Origin: Xestospongia muta
Lineage: Eukaryota > Porifera > Demospongiae > Haplosclerida > Petrosiidae
NCBI GenBank assembly: GCA_963693285.1
Contig: OY848920.1
Span: 5,345,135 to 5,409,134, forward strand
Reading direction: 5' to 3'
Length of the DNA: 64,000 bases
Shown here one piece after another: positions 25,466 to 40,200 of the stretch. The position numbers and the translations under genes are program-made. Numbering within the stretch: the first letter of the stretch is position 1; each line of letters begins with the position of its first letter. Under the pieces are notes generated by a model. It worked only from the letters and a program-made list of their open reading frames with translations. It was not told the origin of the DNA and searched no databases.

Positions 25466-25499
25466 ACGTTCATCATTAATTACCTTTAAAATGTATACA

Positions 25500-28400
25500 T
25501 AATTTAATTAAATTAAAATATTTGTTAATCACATATTCTTATTGTGTACAGTCTCATATTGAGATGTCCACTTGTTTAAATATGAGAAAGGCTGACTATC
25601 GAATAAATTGTGTAGTTGATGATGTAATAGGTTTCAAGCATTCTGATTATCTAAAATGTCATTAAATACAAAAATATTGGACTTAACTGACCAAACAACA
25701 TTTCTCACATTCAAGAGATGAATCATCTGAACACTACACTAAGAAGGGTCAAGTTTGATCATCTGGGCACACACTAAGAAGGGTCCAATTTAATAAACTA
25801 GTGTCATATAGCATTAACATTAATAATGACTAGTTTAATACAGCTAGTTTGTATATAAGACCAATGAACAATCAACGAGATACTAATCTTTGATCATAAG
25901 CCTTCATGATATAATCAGGGGGAGTAATAAAGAAATTATTAATAAGATCATACCTTATTGCTTCAAGGATAACAGTACGACAGATTAACAGCAACTAATA
26001 AAAAAAACTGGAGATTCAACTAGACAGTAAGTACAGTCTCTCTTAGCCCAGGTCTCTCTAGGGAGGAGTCAAGTAGTGACAGATACCGGAAATAACTCTA
26101 ATTCGTAAAATTATAAAGGAATAGATCGTCAGTATAGATAATTGTGTAATTCATGTCTTGGTACTTTTAATAATCTCCATTTTAATAGTTTCTTTAATAA
26201 TCTTCATTTTAGAATGACTACAAGTCTGCACATTTTAGTAAAGCTATGTTATCCGCACTCTACATGACACACAAATATGACACAGATATCCTGGACTAAC
26301 AGTTAATTTGGCAGTCTATAAAATAAATCAATACTAATAATATCTAGATACATAATGTTTGTTTATCTCCAATTTGTATTCATTAGTGTTCCTATTATAG
26401 TTACATAATTCAATTCACACTGCTGATCTAAGAGACTAGGACTAGCCATTTCAAATTAGGAAAACTCTAACGTCACACCCTATGGACACCACCTATTAAA
26501 GAATCCTTCTCCCATAGTAGGGGATTTTCTTTTGTTGATTGGTGTGATATACCATATAGCAGGCAAGTTTTCTAGAAACCTATCTTAGTGCATTTAGAAT
26601 TAAGTTATGCAAGATTACATAACATTTAATCAGTTCACATTGTACACTCTATATATCATTATAACAGATATAGTTCATTAGTGAGGCAGTGAACTATGCA
26701 ATAAGAAACCTAACGTAATCACTTGAAGAAACTTATACAGAAGATAGTCAACTAAATCAATGTACCATTCACATATGCACTCTGTCATCAGTATAGTGGC
26801 TGTAATGTTAAAAGTGACAAGATGTTAATGTAGTTACAACTGATGATCCAGAAATTGGTCCAGGTAAACAAACATACCAATGTGAATGTACAAGGTAGTA
26901 TTTACAAATAATATGCTAAGGAAATGGAGTTCCTGAACATGACAGATTCTTGGAATTGGTCTCTATTGCTGAATTTACAAGTAAATAATGCTATCCAATA
27001 TTAACTAAATTGATTAACACATGATACATATAGAACAGCTTGAGTGAAGAGAAATGATACTATCACTAGAATATCTATTTCACTTCATTACTCAGAAACT
27101 TTTAATATCAATTCATTGTTTGAGGCTGTCTTTCTGCATTTGTTAAAAATTTCATTTAGAGCTCATCATATATTTGCATTATTTTAAAATATCATATTGT
27201 CAATTAACCTAAAACAGTACTATAATGAACTAGATTACATACATAATCAATGTAATGATAGATTGAATTCTGGAGTACAGATGACCAATGTACTACACTC
27301 TGATCATATATATACTTTATTAACTAATTGTCTCTACTTAAATGTCATATGATATACATGTAGTATAAAAAAAGCCAAAACAACAATTATATTTACAGCA
27401 GCTACATAAAATTTACTTTGAGTTTTTATTACTACTTTTAAGTACTATCATTATAATAGTCAGTACTGAACAGATACACAACTTTGTGATAAATGACTTA
27501 AACAAGTCTTCTCCGTATCAAAACAGTAGTGAGGTATATGTTCACTACATAATTATTATCATTCCAATCAACATCTACATGTAATTGTAAATACAATAAT
27601 ACTATTAATAATTAGTCAATAATGAACATGATTACAACAAAATATGTCACTTAATTTATGTGATATGATATTACAATATTATGTATGAAGGTATGTGTCC
27701 AATAATATAAGTATAGTATTATAAGTCAAGACGTATTTATATAGAGTCTCTACTAATAAGTATTAAAAATACAGTGTTTGTCATCATGATCAGTTAAACT
27801 GGTACAACAGTATATAATGAAGAATGTGAAATGCTATGATACTTTATGACACTTTGAAAAATATTGTAACAGGTAAGATATAGTAATATTATTATAATTT
27901 TAGTATATAAGAGTGTTAGGCAAACTTTACAGGATGTACTTCAAGCCTACACTAGTAACTGATTCTACTATAAATTTAGCAATTTCAAAATACTTGGATT
28001 TAGTATTTATCAACTTTAGAGAGATTCTAGGTCATGTCTAAAGTTCTTAATAAAACAATTTAAAATTTTTATGTTTAATATATAGCAATATTAGCAAATA
28101 TTATAATAGTCACTAAAATTAGTACACTCGATTAAAAGTAACCTTAAGATATAATGCAGTCATTATACATGACTTAAATTAATTGACCCTATTTAACATT
28201 GTTCATGACATTCATTATAATGTTAATTGTCGTACAGTGTAGTGGTTAAATATAAACATTTGCTTCTGGTTTATAAATAACCACTAGTTATTAATGGATA
28301 GAGATATACAGTACATATGTATATTAATTGATCAATGTATACATAATTATGTTGATGGATAAATTAGTATTATATATGTACTATTTAATATTTATCATAA

Positions 28401-29860
28401 TATCTTATCATGTGTCTTTATATCTTCTTGTCCCTCTCATTCTCTTCCCGTGTGACATAATTATTTTCTCCACCATCCTTCAATTATCATCAAGATAGAG
28501 GGACATTATATCTTAAATACTTAACAATAAAGATAATATCATGAATAAAACTAGATCTAGAACAAATATATGACTATATGATTTAATGTCCATATAAACA
28601 CATTAATGATTACTGAAGTGTAAATGTAGCTACAATATAAACATTGTAGGTACATTGATGTAGTGACATGATATGCATATAATTATTACATCTATGGATG
28701 TACTTAATGTATAAATTAAATATATGATTTATAATATTCATAATTTAAGTTATAAAATATTTTATATAACTAGTAATGAAGTAATTATGACGATCAGTTT
28801 CAGTACACAGCTAAGTTTATTATATTCAGCATACGTTATTAACATGTGTAATTAAAGGAGCACTGTTGATGTTGTTCCAATGTCTTTGTAATAGAAGTTA
28901 GAGTAAGTAGTGCTTACATCTTCAAGGTAATATGAAAATATCCTCAAGATATAATAATAGTATTCCTATATAATGTGGAATTTCATAGGGTAATGTGGTT
29001 ATAGTCTACCTATTTTTAACTGTTTACTCAAGAAAGCCTTAAATTGATACTAAGCACAAAAGATGAGGTATATGACTTATGTAGATTATTAAACTGCATA
29101 GCTCCCTTTGGTCTAACTAATTTCAGAGTACATAGCAATGTTGTCACTTGAAGGCTAACCAGTTATTTGGGAGTTTAAATGTTCAGTGATTGTACCAATT
29201 ATCAGTAGCTATCTCAGCTGCTGAATCATATCCATTTGATGTATATGATCAATATACCACTATCTGTTATATATCTGTATCATATCTAGTATATGTATAT
29301 GACAATGTATGGCTAGTAGTCATATATGTATCATATATCTGGAAATATATGGTATGTATTTGAAGTTATGTAAATGTTATCATATACAATGTACTACTGA
29401 TATGGTCAAGTATCACATGTAGAGTATATCCATACTTTTATACAGTGAAAACAATAGTCCTTACACAGGACACAGAAACAGTAATAATGCAAATTATTCT
29501 GTGTTTATAGCTAATGAGCTTGAGACACTACCATTATCTTCAATAATTTACATCCAACATTTAACAACTTGACATGTCAATGCATACAAACAATTGTTAT
29601 TACTATAATATATTATATTTAGTGTAGCTAGCAGTCTTTGAATAAATAATTTGCCAAAGCAATTATTATTATAAGTGATTATTATTTTGCTGTGAAAAAA
29701 CTATTAATGTGAAGATTCATTATTAACATTTCTTGATTATTATTTTGCTTCACTATAAAAAATAGCTTTTGAAAAGTGTTCTCAGTATATTACTAACACT
29801 GGGAAATAACAGGAACTATATGCCTTAAAAACAGTTGATGCTCTCCTACTAGTTGTATAG
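25500..29860. other. Long AT-rich non-coding region
   Basis: No open frame with protein-like composition on either strand. Short low-complexity ATAT-rich tracts occur (for example 29230-29400) and a pyrimidine-rich stretch at about 28415-28490. Nothing else is recognised. Confidence 0.5.
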
Positions 29861-29906
29861 ATAAATTTAAGATATATAAACAGAATATGATTTTAAGATC
29901 ATTAGA

Positions 29907-30172
29907 TTATGGGCTCCATGAAAAATTAATCTTCCTGAGATTAAGCTCCAGTTGTTCGGAATCATTGAATCTCTTGACAGACATCTTTCTTGGTTTCTTA
30001 ACAACAAAGTGAAACTGATGATACTGCTTGATGTTTGGCACTTTATTGAAATGTACACCAAGATAGGTGGACCACTCATAAGTTTGACCAGTGTCTGTCC
30101 ATCCTGTGTTCCCACAAGTCTTGTTTCATTGAGTGTCACTGAGTCATTAACCATTTGAACAATGTCTTCCAG
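29907..30172 (-). pseudogene. Broken ORF, probable transposon-derived fragment
   Basis: On the minus strand a frame reading VNDSVTLNETRLVGTQDG shifts near 30080. It continues in another frame as WSTYLGVHFNKVPNIKQYHQ, VVKKPRKMSVKRFNDSE and LELNLRKIN, ending at a TAA at 29907. The conserved-looking second part resembles the tail of multi-copy invertebrate transposon-associated ORFs, but I cannot name the family. One frameshift shows it is broken. Confidence 0.4.
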
Positions 30173-30179
30173 GCATTCA

Positions 30180-31430
30180 ACATTTGTTTGTTTTGTATTT
30201 TTGTTTAATTAATCCAAAACCAGAATCTAGAGTGAACTTGGTATGTCCAACTATCATAAATGAGAGAGTAATATATTTGACTTTAATATTAATAAAATTG
30301 ATGATTATTATTCTACGTGAATAACTGTGTTATTTTTGTTTGTCCTATGTAGTTGTCAACATGCATGGAATAACACATCTCCCTAACCTCAAAGTTAGCG
30401 AGGATATCATGCAAAGCTAACTGTGTTCAATCCTTTGCCAGTGTCATAAGACTCATCGATCAAGTAGTTAACCTAGAATGAATTGACATACTATGTAAGG
30501 ATTGTATATTTAATATTTATCTACCTGTGTATTCCCCACAGCTTACACCAAATATACTACAGTTCTTGGTGTAAAGAAATAAATTGGTCCATTTTGTAAG
30601 GATTTGCTTGGATAATGCATTTGCTTTGCATATCAAAGCTTAAGTGAAGAGTTATGTCTCTTGTGTAGTTAGTAATAGTGGTTCTAAAAGGAGGCAGACA
30701 GAAATATAAGTCAGAGATTGTGAACCCTATTTCAATGTTATTTTTGCTTTATTACACAATAAGCTTTGTAGAAACTTCTTTTAGTCGTTGCTTGTACAAT
30801 TTTAGCCATTGCTGAATCAATGATGTTGGATAAATTATTCATTATTACCTTTATTGTCATCATTCATCTTTACCTGTAGTTTCTGAGATTCAGATGAATT
30901 GGCAGCCTGATTAATAGCAACAGAGTTTCTCTGGCATACCCAGCAAAAATTTGATCTTATTTTAGTGATAATGATGTGAGGAGCAAATGTTTTGCAAATG
31001 TTTATAAAGCTCATATACTCAGCTATACATCTTGATGATGTTCCATTTTCATGAATGTAATCATTTCATTTTCCTCTCTTAATTATGTGAGTGGGAAGTA
31101 GCTGTACATCCATCCTTTGTAACTAGGAATCCTCCCTTGTAGTAACATGCCATAAGTCTCAATTGATATAGTTTTTAATAAATGTGACAGTATTTTTAAC
31201 TCATCTGTCATATCATTATGCATTGTGTGGAAGCAGATTACCATTACCATGAATTCTTACACTTAATCCATAATTGATGTAGCTCAGTCTAATAGCATTC
31301 AACCTCTTTCTACTAATACTGTGCAAGAAGAAGAAAGTTGTCCTACAATACCTTGTACATCATTAGGTGCTGCTTCAGAATTTGTAATATGCTGCTCAAT
31401 TACTCCTACAAAGAGGTATGACTATGTTTT
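30180..31430. other. Non-coding stretch before the DD/GTPase remnant
   Basis: No convincing gene. A plus-strand frame from about 31276 to 31458 stays open without an ATG but shows no recognisable motif. Otherwise AT-rich sequence. Confidence 0.35.
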
Positions 31431-31438
31431 ATTAATGT

Positions 31439-31815
31439 CTTCTGCATTCCACACCACGTTATTGTAATGTTATCACTTTACACACTAATTATGGTGATGT
31501 TATATTAGTTGATGGGATTTATTAGATTGCAGTATATTATCCAGATCCTTACAAAACATGTAGTACTATACGTGAAGTTGTCCATACAAGAATTGGTGAG
31601 GTGACATCTAATTTTCAATTCATGTCTGATGTAGGAAATCTTGAGGAATATTTTTACTGTATCATATCTTCCAATAAAACTACAGAACATTTTTCAGTTA
31701 AAGCAAGACAAGAAAACACACTTATGTTGTGAAAGCTGTACTGCTCATGTTATTGATGAAACTTGTCACCAGCCTTGGTTTCCCATGAATGGTGAATTTC
31801 GATTTACTGTATAAA
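31439..31815 (+). pseudogene. Remnant of the GTPase-exon C-terminus (gene A family)
   Basis: The plus strand encodes HSTPRY, VITLHTNYGDVILVDGIY, a stop, then IAVYYPDP, NFQFMSDVGNLEEYFYC, a frameshift, and a Cys-containing end with CHQPWFPMNGEF. This parallels the end of gene A exon 5 (HSTPRY, YGDILLVDGIYW, NLEEYFYC, CQLPWFSMEGEF) in order and spacing. At least one in-frame stop and one frameshift show it is dead. It lies in opposite orientation to gene A. Confidence 0.75.
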
Positions 31816-32121
31816 TAAATAAATAATGGAATATTGAATGTTTTTAAGGAGAATGGACCCTTACCTGATATCTAGCTCTCTGTAAAACACATAAGGTCCA
31901 CCTTTATTTGTTTTAGAACCAACATTATTTACAGCCTGCTATAAATAAATCTAAACCTACAAACTCTCAGTGTTATTCATTACATCATGACCTGATTTAT
32001 CTGATGAAGTTAATTGTCTGTGAAATTTTATTCTAGTTATGATAAATATTTTAATGACTTCCTTTTCTCATGTATTGACATTTTCAAATGTATTTTTATG
32101 TATTTGTTTTTATACTGGTAC

Positions 32122-32394
32122 TCCAGATATTTTGAATACTACCCTTGATGAACACAATCTACTTGAATTATTGGCTGATATTGATTACCAGTGGTATGTC
32201 ATTGGTTTGGTCTTATACGTTTCTTACAAACCAGTTGAGAAGAAAATAAGGTTAAGCTCATTCAAGTAATCCACAACTGGTTGACTACTTACCCATCACC
32301 TATTTCCTGGGAGACAGTGATCTCTGCTATTGAGGGTAACTTAGAAAAAGCTAACGAAATACATGACCATCTAGAGCTCCCCAGATGCCTATAA
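32122..32394 (+). pseudogene. Remnant death-domain exon 1
   Basis: Starts PDILNTTLDEHNLLELLADI and YQWYVIGLVLYV in one frame. After a frameshift near 32245 it continues as LIQVIHNWLTTYPSPISWET, VISAIEGN and IHDHLELP before a stop. Clear death-domain pattern (WY and SWETVISAIE). It follows the GTPase remnant on the same strand, as in gene A. Confidence 0.7.
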
Positions 32395-32936
32395 TTAGCT
32401 AACTAAACTACCTTATATCCTCTACAGTTACCCTGATGATAAATTAATGTTCAGTCTATATTCAACATAGACTGTCACTTGACTATGTTTATATTGTTGA
32501 GCTCTATGGAAGCCCAGTGGTGCATTTTAAGATCAGCAAATTTTAATACAGATTCCGATTTTCTAAACTCTTAAACATTCAGTATTAAAGCAGTGTACTG
32601 TGCCAACTGTATCAGTGGGCCATAACCGAGGTTAAAACTGTATGACTGGGTCATGAATGAGGGTCACACTGTATCAAAGGGTCATGTCCAAGGATCAAAC
32701 TGTATCCTTAGGCTTCCATAAATCTGCATGAACTCATTAGCCAATGTTGGCATCTGTATTATACACTTTAACAAATATTACTAAATTATAGGCAGACTTG
32801 TTAACATAATTATTTCATTGATTGTGTTATTTGTGTTTGTTTGGTTACTTGATCTGTGTCAAATTACTACATGTGTATAAATGTATTGTATTGAATAAGT
32901 GTTACTTTAATCCTTTGAATTTTGCTGAAGACACCC

Positions 32937-33187
32937 AATGAGCATAATTACTTCAACTATTCACTGATATTGACAACAAATGATATGAACTTGGTTGAGC
33001 TCTTAATGCTTTCTACAATGTTTAGGATGGCTTATACAAAAGCTATAATTATCATAGCAAGACAGTTAACTGGAATGTAATCTACCACTGGATATCCACT
33101 AACTCTGTTATTAAAAGATCTCTTGTTAACGGAAGCAAAGACTAAAGCTGACAGTTTTCATGACTACCTTATTAAATGTGAATAATT
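32937..33187 (+). pseudogene. Remnant death-domain exon 2, heavily decayed
   Basis: Pieces of a second DD can be read across frames on the plus strand: an LIDID-like stretch with NKWYELG, then SKTVNWNVIYHWIST and a final FHDYLIKCE. Several stops and shifts are present. Placed about 550 bp after the first DD remnant. Confidence 0.45.
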
Positions 33188-33984
33188 GTAAGATTGGCAA
33201 GAATTCATCCTTAATAAAATACAACCTATTTATACACAGTAACGTTTTTTTATATTTTTATGTAAGTTGTTAAAGATATGATCTTATTTACATCAATAAT
33301 TAACATGTGGAGTGTATACCAGGAAGGATATCTTCAAGTTTGATAGTGCTCATAATGTGTAAGGATGGTTTGAGATAAATGGTCAATGTATTCTACAATC
33401 AAGAGTATCAAGTTGTTTTTCAGCTTGTAACCCTTTTACTCAAGAAATCTCACACATGAAACTCTGCACATCATCATCTCAACATTTAGTTATGCCCTAT
33501 TACAAAACATTGAACCCTGCTGGCATTAGTTAACAATTGTTTACTGTGTTATTAATAGTGCCCTCCAGTGTCTGTTAACTTATCATTGCACAAACTTAGA
33601 ATTTAGTCAATCAACCATGATTTGTGAATGTACAAAATTAGATAAGGTATTTAAATTGTACATTTCACATTAAAAACAATAATAAAAGCAACCATAAATT
33701 GTTATGGTAGCACAGGAATATGTGTACTGAAGATATTTGAACTGCGCATGGTATATCATTCAATTCAAACTTTAGTTATGATATTGTTATTTTGTTAAGA
33801 CTTGATCATCACTGAGTTTTCTAAAAAAATTAAATGTAACTACTGCTATAGCAGTGTATTTAAATGTAATTATACATTATAATAATGAAATATATTAGCA
33901 CAGCATACATTTGTAAACATAATCAGACTAAGCTATATAGTACGTAGTTTATCAAATGTTTTGTTTCCTATAGGTTAAAAGTTA

Positions 33985-34283
33985 CTATTGATGTTCAGCA
34001 AGGTATTTACGGATCTTATCAGCTATTTTTTTGTTATTAACAATAACTCCTTCCATTGCAGCAATCACTTCTCTCCATGTAATAAGATGTTTAACACTAG
34101 TTTTAAGCCATTGATTGATAACTCGGTCTAGTTTTACAACAGGGGCAGTACTTCGACCAACTGTTAAACCTGCCAAAAAATTATGATCAACATGAAGAGC
34201 CATACCAACTTCATGCCACTGGACACTAATAGGAGCCAAAAGTTCAAGTAGTTCTGGTTTGGTAGGACGCTTCCCTAAGATAT
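33985..34283 (-). CDS. Gene C last exon: death domain
   Basis: A 299-nt exon from acceptor CTTTTCAG to TAG at 33985. It encodes DILGKRPTKPELLELL, VQWHEVGMALHV, INQWLKTS, TWREVIAAMEG and a final LAEHQ. This is a complete death domain, intact, and unlike genes A and B it is the end of the protein. Confidence 0.85.
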
Positions 34284-37200
34284 CTGAAAAGATATATTAT
34301 ATATAATATTTGAACACATCATGACCAACTAAGTGATGTACCAAGGCCTACAATGGAATAAACTCTTATTGTGAAAATTATGCTATGTTACTTAATGTTC
34401 TTGTATGTTTTTTCTACCTATTGATCCTCATAAAAGTAGGTGTTTGTATACTAAACAATAAATTAATAAGTATGTCCTAATTAAAAATGACTGGTAAAGC
34501 CCTATAGTTGCTAGTTGTTTCAAACTTGTTTTTACTAGGTATCATAATGTAAACATATAAAGTTTATTAGTATTATAATGATATACATTAAGAAGAAGTA
34601 CATTGTTCCGATAACTACATAAATGTCAAATAATTTAATCTTAAGCACCTGAAACATTATTAACAAGTCTTGTTTGACACAATTAGGTTAACATTTAATT
34701 GACTTACACATATTCCTATAACTTGATAATGTTAATATACAATACAATATATTCAATATAGTATCATAGATGTGAGTGTCAATGACAATAGTTATTGCAA
34801 ACATTTGGGTGCATGCATAATAGTCTAGGCAGTATATACAAGCTTTCTCACATTATAATAAACTAATCAATGTCTCATCAATAGCAAAGGGTTTAGGTCA
34901 TGAGAGTAATAGATTATATAAATGCCTAACATGCACATACCTTGACTCAGAGTAGTGTTTGCCTGTTGTTGTTGAGGCTCTGGATGAGGAATGTGATGAG
35001 TCTATAAGAGAAACAACAAAGATATATGCAGTTATATATGTATACAAGGAACTTGTTTTGTTGTGAATGACTTTTATATTTTAAGATCATTTAACTTCTT
35101 TATTGTTGTATATGAAAGTCAATATAGGAGAGAGCACGTACTGCTATATATTCAATCATAAAACAAATAAGTTTTATTTCTTATTAAATAATGAATTACA
35201 CTCAATAATATAGTATTTCACTTCAAGTATATATGATGTTCTCACCATAAATGGAAATAACATTTATAGATTAATTTTTATTCTTGCATTTGAAATGTCA
35301 AATCAAATTGCAACATGTTGCAAACAGGTAATCCTTTGTAAACATCATAGTTTTGTCATAATATTTTAATATTTATCTCAAGGTGTGAAGTCAATGTCTT
35401 TAATACTAGTAGTAATTTGCTTTCCATCTTGTTGCTTCAAGTGTTACATTACGATATCAAATTTTCAGTCCCACTCATCATTATTGTAGAATAAGTTGAT
35501 CTAGTACAGTTCTTTAGACCTTTCACTGTCTGTTGTTTAAACAGAGTTTGGATCTAGCTTGTGAGACTACTAGCTTGTGTATATAAAGGAGGTTGTATGA
35601 TTAGTTGTCATTCTAGAGTGCACTATGCACGTACACACATTCCATTATTAATTGTTATTTTATTTAGTATGCCCTCACAGTTTGTCACTAGTTATGATCC
35701 TTAACTTCTTTGTTCAAGTAATCTTTAATTTTTGCTCTATGGGTCTTTGATTTAGATGATGTCATAGTTATTTACATGATCTTGTTGTTGTATAGTCATA
35801 TTTGATCTAACTAATCCATAGTCATTTTAGTTGCATAAAATATAGAATGAGATGTTTCAAAGTAGTAAAGATAAAACTGCTACCATTAGTAAAATATACT
35901 GATCAGACCAAACCTGATTTCTCATTGGTTAAACAAATGCTGTTAATCTGATTGCAGATCACCTTTTAATTGAAACTAAACTAATGTAATAGATATATAT
36001 ATTGTATATATTAAATTTTAAAAGGTGGTATGACTTCTTTATATTCCTAATTTTTATAAAACCAGTAGGATGTTGTGATAAGTCTTAATGACAATTGAAC
36101 ACAACCAAGTTTTGTTTTGAAGTTCAATCAAAGAATATATAGGACAACTAACATGACATTGAGTAAACAAAAGCTGAAAAATGTCAATAATTAGTTGTGA
36201 AAATTCATACGGATTATTAGCTGTCCTTTAATGAACAGTGAGTTACACGAGAAAAGACTGAGTAATGCTAGATAGTGAGTTAGACAAAAAAAAGTACTTT
36301 AATTTTTTTCAAATTTTAAGGAAATCATTGATTAAAATGTGATAAATTTTGCCCGATGAAACATACCTGACACCTTAATTTATGCACATTACAGCATATA
36401 GCCTCTATACCCAGATGTTCATGAAAGAAATGAACTCCTGGTAACTACTGCTTGCCAGTGAGCATAATTATTCAAATATTATTGATATCACAATTACATC
36501 ATTTTTAACAAAATTACCAATCAATATGCTGGGCTTGTATTGAAGGTATTTTATTCACTACATGAGTCCTTCCATTTCTGAAGGTTCACAACCTAGGTCT
36601 TGGCTTCAAACAATTAAGTTTCGTTGCTTGTGCAGAGATTTAATGCAAGCAAAAGTGCATTACACTTGTTCAATACAATTGGGATCCAAAATGATTGGGC
36701 TTTGTGAATAACTGTTTGATCTATCATTAGAGCTACTAAAGGACTTATTATCAATACAGAACAGCTCTTCTCAATGCCAACAAGACCAAGCTTGCAATCC
36801 ATCATGAATGAGAGGACTTCAAAAAAATCTTACTAAAATCAGTTGGTGACCACACAAAACATTTTTTCAATCAAATACAGTGTAAATGGACAAAAAGCTG
36901 TTTTACAAAGTAGATTTAGTGTTGAGTATTTTTTAGTATTTAGTTGTATAGACTATAGCTGCACTATAAACTTACAGGGGCAGGTGGAGTAGACAAAGAA
37001 CAGTCTGTTAAATTCACTTGTTCCTTTTCCATATCATCATCCTAAATTGCCAGAAAGATCACAATCATTTATAATTATATAGTTGTTTGCCATTTTAGTG
37101 AAATCTCACTCACACAACAGAGAAGTTTTTCCTTATCAGATCTTGCCATCTGAATGAAAAACAAAAACATCAGTGACACAAACAATCATTAGAGCTTACA

Positions 37201-40200
37201 TCTTCTGAACACATTAATTAAAAAAGCATGTGCACATTAAGACACAATATAGAGTCACTTTGGAATGTTACAATGGGATTAAGTAAAATTGGGACATTAC
37301 ATTAGGAGCCAGTATAGAATAACATAGGAATGTTACATTACAACACATTAGAGTAAAATTAGGACACATATAGGGTTACGTTTAGGTCATTATATACTAA
37401 AGTGTAACAACAGTTATGTTAAGACACAGTATAGAATAACTTTGTAACATTACATTATGACACAGTATAGGTAGTATCAGAATAGTACATTAGGATACGA
37501 TATAAAGTAACATTGAGACGTTAGATTAGGGCACTGTTTTGTGCAACATTGGGATATTGAATTAGTAGGATAAAATTGGGACAATGTATTAAGACACAGT
37601 ATAATGTAACATTGGGACATTATACATTAGGAGTCAGTATAGATGTTGCATGAAATTGAGAAGTTACTGGTATTAGAACACAAGAGGATAACATTGGAAT
37701 ATCACATTAGGACTAAAAATAGGGTAAAATTGGATTGTTACATTAGCATTTAGGACATTACACTGGGAAATATGTAGAGTAAAGATGAGATATAAAATTA
37801 GAAAATAGTAAGATAAAATTGGTACATTATAATAGGACACAATATAGGGTTATATTGGGCATTACAGTAGGACACAATACAGTAAAATTGGGACATCCAT
37901 TACATTAGAATAAATTTTAGGGTGAAATTAGAATGTTACTGCAATTAAGATGGAACAGTTTTACATTTGTACCTTACTTAAGGACACAGTATAAGATAAT
38001 AAAATTGGAGCATTATATTTGGACACAGTATACGAACAGCAGATACAACACCATAAAGAGAAGGGATACATTATTGACATTAGGACATAGTAAATGGGAG
38101 GGTTATTTATAAAGGAACAGTGGATAGGGCACAGTAAAGTAGATAATTACATTATCAACATAGCTATCAGGAGACTAACAATAGATGGAAATAACGAATA
38201 GAAATATTTCTTATACATTAGAATTAATTAATAGAAGGGTTATATCAGGATCAGTGGGTATGAAAGGCTATCCAGCTAACAACATTTGTGTGTAGGTGAC
38301 AGTTACATAAGTTAGTAAGAGATATAACAGGTGCTAATAGACATACAATATAACTATTACAGTTGAAAATTTACTATATGTTATAAGGCTTTGATTATAA
38401 AAGGCACAAAAAGAGACAATCCAGAAACATAGTAGACAGAAAGGCTACAATAATTAAGACACAATAATTATAAGGATTACATAACACATAAACTATAAAA
38501 GATTTAGATAATATACAATAATTAGGAAGGTAAGGACATAAAAGAATGATTACATTAGGACATTATAAACACAAGAATTACTTACAAGGAATATAGTGAA
38601 TAGTAAGACTATAGAGATATTCAATGAAAATGAGAATTATTAAAATGATTGACAAAATGGTATATCAACATATTATGAAAAAACTTGCAAATAAGCAGGA
38701 GTGTTATATCAAGACATAAATGTTACATGAACATTTTCCCCAATAAATAGAAAGGTTATATTTAGACACAAGGTTACCAAAAAATTGAGGGTTAGATTAG
38801 GACATATAGTGATGAAGAATACATGTTTCACAGGAGGCGCCATCAAAACACAAGGATAATAGAACATGAGTTATGTAGCACACAGTAAACTAGAGGTGTT
38901 ATATTAAAACGCAAGGTTACAAAGGACATAACAGGAGTGTTGTACTAAAGACAAAGAGTTACATTATATCTTGAAAAAAACCAGAGTTATACAGAGGAGA
39001 GTAGATAGAAGGGTACATTTACATATGAATGGGAGTTGATACAGTTAACATAGTGGACTTAATAACAATTAGAGGCAAGGACATAGGGTTACTTACAGAT
39101 TATATTGACACTAGGAAATAATTAAGGTTTACATTAGGGGACAGTGGATATAAGATTTGTTTAGACAAAGTGTACAACAATACTGTAATAGGTAAGGACA
39201 AAGGTTACTACAGGATTACACTGACACTGTAGGGTTACTACAGGATCATTTAACTTCTTTATTGTTGTATATGAAAGTCAATATAGGAGAGAGCACGTAC
39301 TGCTATATATTCAATCATAAAACAAATAAGTTTTATTTCTTATTAAATAATGAATTACACTCAATAATATAGTATTTCACTTCAAGTATATATGATGTTC
39401 TCACCATAAATGGAAATAACATTTATAGATTAATTTTTATTCTTGCATTTGAAATGTCAAATCAAATTGCAACATGTTGCAAACAGGTAATCCTTTGTAA
39501 ACATCATAGTTTTGTCATAATATTTTAATATTTATCTCAAGGTGTGAAGTCAATGTCTTTAATACTAGTAGTAATTTGCTTTCCATCTTGTTGCTTCAAG
39601 TGTTACATTACGATATCAAATTTTCAGTCCCACTCATCATTATTGTAGAATAAGTTGATCTAGTACAGTTCTTTAGACCTTTCACTGTCTGTTGTTTAAA
39701 CAGAGTTTGGATCTAGCTTGTGAGACTACTAGCTTGTGTATATAAAGGAGGTTGTATGATTAGTTGTCATTCTAGAGTGCACTATGCACGTACACACATT
39801 CCATTATTAATTGTTATTTTATTTAGTATGCCCTCACAGTTTGTCACTAGTTATGATCCTTAACTTCTTTGTTCAAGTAATCTTTAATTTTTGCTCTATG
39901 GGTCTTTGATTTAGATGATGTCATAGTTATTTACATGATCTTGTTGTTGTATAGTCATATTTGATCTAACTAATCCATAGTCATTTTAGTTGCATAAAAT
40001 ATAGAATGAGATGTTTCAAAGTAGTAAAGATAAAACTGCTACCATTAGTAAAATATACTGATCAGACCAAACCTGATTTCTCATTGGTTAAACAAATGCT
40101 GTTAATCTGATTGCAGATCACCTTTTAATTGAAACTAAACTAATGTAATAGATATATATATTGTATATATTAAATTTTAAAAGGTGGTATGACTTCTTTA

